From Bacteroidia bacterium (GTDB lineage: Bacteria > Bacteroidota > Bacteroidia > Flavobacteriales > Flavobacteriaceae), in contig JAUIBW010000009.1 of NCBI GenBank assembly GCA_030427585.1, positions 62,001 to 126,000 on the forward strand: a stretch of 64,000 nt of DNA, read 5' to 3'. This document shows positions 60,744-64,000 of the stretch, in pieces. The translations under genes were made by a program, and so were the position numbers. The stretch's first letter is position 1, and every line of letters begins with the position of its first letter. The notes below the pieces were generated by a model. The model was not told the origin of the DNA. It ran no database searches and was given only the letters and a program-made list of their open reading frames with translations.

Positions 60744-61673
60744 ATGAGTAAATTACTTATTGTAGGTTCTGTTGCCTTTGATGCTATTGAAACGCCTTTT
60801 GGTAAAACTGATAGGATATTAGGAGGAGCAGCTCCTTATATTGCGCTTTCTGCCTCAAATTTTAACATTTCTTCGGCAATTGTTTCTGTGATTGGAGAAG
60901 ACTTTCCTTTGGATTATCTTTCTATGCTTCAGGAAAAAAATATTGACACTTCTGCTATTGAGATTGTAAAAGGAGGAAAGACTTTTTTCTGGAGTGGGAG
61001 ATATCATAATGATCTAAATTCAAGAGATACATTAGACACACAACTTAATGTACTTGCTAATTTTAACCCTGTAGTTCCTGATAATTATAAAGATGCAGAC
61101 ATTGTGATGCTGGGAAATCTAAACCCGTTAGTACAGCTAAGTGTTATAGAGCAACTTACTACTAAGCCAAAACTTACAATATTAGATACTATGAATTTTT
61201 GGATGGAAGATGCTTTTTTAGAAGATCTTCTAAAAGTAATTTCGAAAGTAGATGTAATTACTATCAATGATGAAGAGGCCAGACAATTAAGCGGGGAATA
61301 TTCTTTGGTAAAAGCGGCCAGGGCAATCGAAAAGATGGGCCCAAAATATGTTGTGATTAAAAAAGGGGAACATGGAGCTTTATTATTTCATGAAGAACAG
61401 ATTTTCTTTGCTCCTGCATTACCGTTAGAAGAAGTTTTTGATCCTACCGGTGCTGGAGATACATTTGCAGGGGGGTTTTCGGGATATCTAACCAAGACAG
61501 ATGATATATCATTCGAGAATATGAAAAAGGCAATTATTCATGCTTCAAACCTTGCCTCTTTTTGTGTAGAGAAATTTGGCACAGAACGAATGGAGAGTTT
61601 AAATCGAGATGAGGTTAAAAAGCGACTTCAGCAGTTTAGAGAGTTAACACAATTCGAGATAGAATTGTCTTGA
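60744..61673 (+). CDS. PfkB-family carbohydrate/nucleoside kinase
   Basis: A 309-residue cytoplasmic kinase. The N-terminal strand is LLIVGSVAFDAIETPFG, then RILGGAAPYIALSA (substrate side), ITINDEEARQLSG, YVVIKKGEHGALLF, and the PfkB signature with catalytic aspartate DPTGAGDTFAGGFSGYL. The substrate (sugar, ribose or nucleoside) cannot be told. It lies upstream of the amidophosphoribosyltransferase homologue, separated by a terminator, so the two may share regulation only partly. Confidence 0.92.
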   Translation: MSKLLIVGSVAFDAIETPFGKTDRILGGAAPYIALSASNFNISSAIVSVIGEDFPLDYLSMLQEKNIDTSAIEIVKGGKTFFWSGRYHNDLNSRDTLDTQLNVLANFNPVVPDNYKDADIVMLGNLNPLVQLSVIEQLTTKPKLTILDTMNFWMEDAFLEDLLKVISKVDVITINDEEARQLSGEYSLVKAARAIEKMGPKYVVIKKGEHGALLFHEEQIFFAPALPLEEVFDPTGAGDTFAGGFSGYLTKTDDISFENMKKAIIHASNLASFCVEKFGTERMESLNRDEVKKRLQQFRELTQFEIELS

Positions 61674-61689
61674 TATAAAATTAAAGCAT

Positions 61690-61719
61690 AGCCCTAAAGT
61701 GATTGTTTAGGGCTTTTTT
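61690..61719 (+). terminator. Terminator after the PfkB kinase gene
   Basis: AGCCCTAAA (61690-61698) pairs with TTTAGGGCT (61706-61714), running into a T6 tract. Confidence 0.8.
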
Positions 61720-61760
61720 GATTATGATTAACACAACAACATTTAGAATTTTGGAATACA

Positions 61761-63659
61761 ATGAGTGATGCGTTAAAACACGAATGCGGTATAGCATTTA
61801 TTAGATTACTAAAACCATTAGAGTATTATAAGGAGAAATACGGTAGTGCATTTTATGGAGTAAATAAAATGTATCTTATGATGGAAAAACAACATAATCG
61901 TGGTCAGGATGGTGCCGGGTTTGCAAGTATTAAATTAGATACGGCTCCCGGTGAACGATATATAAGTAGAGTGCGATCTAGTGAATCACAGCCAATACAA
62001 GATATTTTTTCTCAGATTAATGATAGAATTAATAAAGAATTGGTAGATCATCCAGAATATGCTGACGATGTTGAACTACAGAAAAAAAATATTCCTTACA
62101 TAGGAGAAGTACTTTTGGGACATGTACGCTACGGGACATTTGGTAAAAATAGTGTAGAGAGTGTTCATCCTTTTTTAAGACAGAATAATTGGATGCATCG
62201 TAATCTTATTGTAGCTGGTAACTTCAATATGACTAATAATGATGTGTTGTTTAATAACCTTGTGAGATTAGGGCAGCATCCAAAAGATAAGGTAGATACC
62301 ATTACTGTAATGGAAAAAATTGGCCACTTTTTGGATTCTGAAGTAGCCAAGTTATATAAGAAATTAAAGAAAGAAGGATTTAATAAAAATGAAGCCTCTC
62401 CACAAATTGCAGAACGATTAAACGTTGCTAAAATCCTTAGAAAATCGTCAAGAGATTGGGATGGAGGTTATGCTATGGCAGGAATGCTTGGGCATGGTGA
62501 TGCTTTTGTTTTAAGAGATCCAGCAGGAATTAGACCAGCGTATTATTATAAAGATGATGAAGTAGTGGTTGTTGCTTCAGAAAGACCCGTTATCCAAACC
62601 GTATTTAATGTTGCCTTTGATGATGTATTAGAACTTGATCCCGGAAAAGCAATTATTGTCAAAAAGAACGGAGATACTTCTATAGATAGTATTATTGAAC
62701 CACTAGAACGAAAAGCATGCTCTTTTGAGCGTATTTATTTTTCAAGAGGAAGTGATGCCGAAATTTATGAAGAAAGAAAGAGTTTAGGAAGGTTGCTTAT
62801 GCCTCAGGTTTTAGAAGAAATTAACCATGATACTGTAAATACTGTTTTTTCTTTTATTCCAAATACAGCCGAAACCTCTTTCTATGGTATGGTTGAAGCG
62901 GCTCAGGATGAATTAAATAAGCAAAAAAACGAAACTATACTTTCAGAAAAAGAAACATTAACAGATGAACGCTTATCAGAAATTCTCTCATATAGATTAA
63001 GAACAGAGAAAATTGCAATCAAAGATGCTAAGCTTCGTACTTTTATTACAGAAGATAGTAGTAGGGATGATTTGGTAGCGCATGTCTATGATGTGACTTA
63101 TGGTGTAGTAAAACAAGAAGATAATTTAGTCATAATCGATGATAGTATCGTTAGAGGAACGACGCTTAAAAAGAGTATTATCAAGATGATGGATAGATTG
63201 AAACCAAAGAAAATCGTTGTTGTTTCTTCGGCACCACAAATTCGTTATCCAGATTGTTACGGAATTGATATGGCAAGATTAGAAGGGTTAGTTGCATTTC
63301 AGGCGGCATTAGAGCTTTTAAAAGAAAATGGAAATTATGACTTGGTAGAGCAGGTTTATGAAAAATGTAAAGCCCAAGAAAATTTGGTAGACTCAGAAGT
63401 GCAAAATTTTGTAAAAGAAATCTATAGTGGATTTTCTGATCAGGAAATAAGTGATAAAATATCAGAATTGTTAAGTGATAAATCGGTAAAAGCTGATGTA
63501 AAGATTATTTATCAGACTGTCGATAACCTTCATAAAGCGTGTCCTAAGAATCTTGGAGATTGGTATTTTACAGGAGATTATCCAACAATAGGAGGAAATA
63601 GAGTTGTAAATAAGGCTTTTATAAACTTCTTTGAGGGTAAAAATGAAAGAGCTTACTAA
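61761..63659 (+). CDS. Amidophosphoribosyltransferase homologue, long form
   Basis: A 632-residue class II glutamine amidotransferase fused to a phosphoribosyltransferase domain, as in PurF. The glutaminase nucleophile is Cys9 (KHECGIAFI), which needs removal of eight residues to be N-terminal; NRGQDGAGFAS and GHVRYGTFG are glutaminase motifs. The PRTase loop is LVIIDDSIVRGTTLKKSI. It is longer than ordinary PurF (about 470-510 residues) because of insertions near 200-230 and a C-terminal extension (about 540-632). It may make phosphoribosylamine or be a paralogue with another role; a canonical PurF could lie elsewhere. Confidence 0.85.
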   Translation: MSDALKHECGIAFIRLLKPLEYYKEKYGSAFYGVNKMYLMMEKQHNRGQDGAGFASIKLDTAPGERYISRVRSSESQPIQDIFSQINDRINKELVDHPEYADDVELQKKNIPYIGEVLLGHVRYGTFGKNSVESVHPFLRQNNWMHRNLIVAGNFNMTNNDVLFNNLVRLGQHPKDKVDTITVMEKIGHFLDSEVAKLYKKLKKEGFNKNEASPQIAERLNVAKILRKSSRDWDGGYAMAGMLGHGDAFVLRDPAGIRPAYYYKDDEVVVVASERPVIQTVFNVAFDDVLELDPGKAIIVKKNGDTSIDSIIEPLERKACSFERIYFSRGSDAEIYEERKSLGRLLMPQVLEEINHDTVNTVFSFIPNTAETSFYGMVEAAQDELNKQKNETILSEKETLTDERLSEILSYRLRTEKIAIKDAKLRTFITEDSSRDDLVAHVYDVTYGVVKQEDNLVIIDDSIVRGTTLKKSIIKMMDRLKPKKIVVVSSAPQIRYPDCYGIDMARLEGLVAFQAALELLKENGNYDLVEQVYEKCKAQENLVDSEVQNFVKEIYSGFSDQEISDKISELLSDKSVKADVKIIYQTVDNLHKACPKNLGDWYFTGDYPTIGGNRVVNKAFINFFEGKNERAY

Positions 63660-63813
63660 AAAAACAAAAATGTTTGTTGTTAAAAAGGGTTAATTTGTGT
63701 ATTTCAACAAGTATTTTGACCTTTCGTCTAAAACATTTTTTCACTATGAAATAACGTTCTATATTAGCAAAGCCATAGCATAAGTAGGTTAAGTTCATGG
63801 TAGATTTGGGGCA

Positions 63814-63840
63814 AAAAAAGGTGGTTCTTCCACCTTTTTT
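63814..63840 (+). terminator. Terminator downstream of the amidophosphoribosyltransferase gene
   Basis: AAAAAAGGTGG (63814-63824) pairs with CCACCTTTTTT (63830-63840), loop TTCTT. It lies 155 nt after the stop codon; the stretch between shows no gene. Confidence 0.75.
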
Positions 63841-63870
63841 TATTTTCTGACATTTCGTAATACTTTCACA

Positions 63871-63905
63871 TAAAAAAAAGAGCCACAATACTGTAACTCT
63901 TTTTT
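63871..63905. terminator. Terminator of the superoxide dismutase gene
   Basis: A-run plus GAG and CA pair with TG and CTC plus T-run around 63873-63905, with a small internal mismatch; it lies 17 nt after the sod stop on the minus strand. Confidence 0.6.
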
Positions 63906-63921
63906 AAATATATATACATAC

Positions 63922-64000
63922 TTATTTTCCTTGCGCATATCGGCTTGCTACTTCGTTCCAGTCAATTACATTAAAAAACGCTGCAACATAATCCGGACGA
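63922..64000 (-). CDS. Superoxide dismutase (Fe/Mn), C-terminal fragment
   Basis: The last 26 codons read RPDYVAAFFNVIDWNEVASR then YAQGK-stop, the usual C-terminus of Fe/Mn superoxide dismutases (the DYxxxF-N-x-I-x-W-x-x-V pattern). The rest lies beyond the window, so the metal cannot be judged. Confidence 0.85.
   Translation of the reverse strand, partial: RPDYVAAFFNVIDWNEVASRYAQGK

Noticed and set aside
63619-63888. 89-residue minus-strand frame downstream of the amidophosphoribosyltransferase homologue
   Set aside because: It overlaps the end of that gene and runs through a terminator; no homology features.

Overview
The window looks like the chromosome of a marine Flavobacteriaceae bacterium (Bacteroidota), probably Aquimarina-like. 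The DNA is AT-rich and shows a SusC/SusD pair, a type IX secretion sorting domain, many short-signal lipoproteins followed by acidic residues, promoters of the TTG-N17-23-TAnnTTTG type, an IPExxxVDY protein beside pyruvate kinase, and a suf operon carrying a four-helix-bundle (S23-type) gene. The genus is an inference.

Layout. 1-7.6 kb: Fe-S assembly, sufA-sufB-lipoprotein-sufC-S23-sufD on the minus strand, then a beta-lactamase-fold hydrolase on the other strand, then sufS, cut by the window edge. 7.6-15.1 kb: secreted proteins, with a four-gene minus operon (choice-of-anchor-B/T9SS protein, beta-propeller-like lipoprotein, MbnP-like lipoprotein, MauG/MbnH-like di-heme peroxidase) and a second anchor-B lipoprotein upstream. 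15.2-24.8 kb: mixed metabolic and regulatory genes (thiL, alpha/beta hydrolase, BrnQ, a second di-heme peroxidase, VOC protein, TPR-AraC regulator, lipocalin-like lipoprotein, aminopeptidase P). 25.2-32.7 kb: a large BNR-repeat exoprotein and the SusD/SusC pair.

33.3-49.3 kb is the accessory part and the most interesting. Three AraC regulators with a GAF domain (one membrane-bound with a large N-terminus, one 5'-truncated duplicate, one with a short membrane N-terminus) and one TPR-AraC regulator are interleaved with three paralogous, unrecognised lipoproteins, a 56-residue lipoprotein with a decayed copy, a decayed lipocalin, and an orphan 58-residue peptide with a GG-type leader that resembles Bacteroidetes RiPP precursors. 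Imperfect palindromes sit at or just after the regulator stop codons and before the secreted-protein genes. The repeated pattern suggests locally duplicated regulator/target cassettes. More small secreted proteins follow, ending in a collagen-like lipoprotein and a complete IS256-family element with an 8-bp target duplication.

50.8-64 kb: ordinary chromosome, with a DUF2721-like protein, histidine kinase plus response regulator, IPExxxVDY-pyk, acpP-fabF-rnc, purN, RNase H, an astacin-type protease with a duplicated carbohydrate-binding module, a PfkB kinase, a large amidophosphoribosyltransferase homologue, and the 3' end of a superoxide dismutase gene. I saw no rRNA, tRNA or CRISPR.
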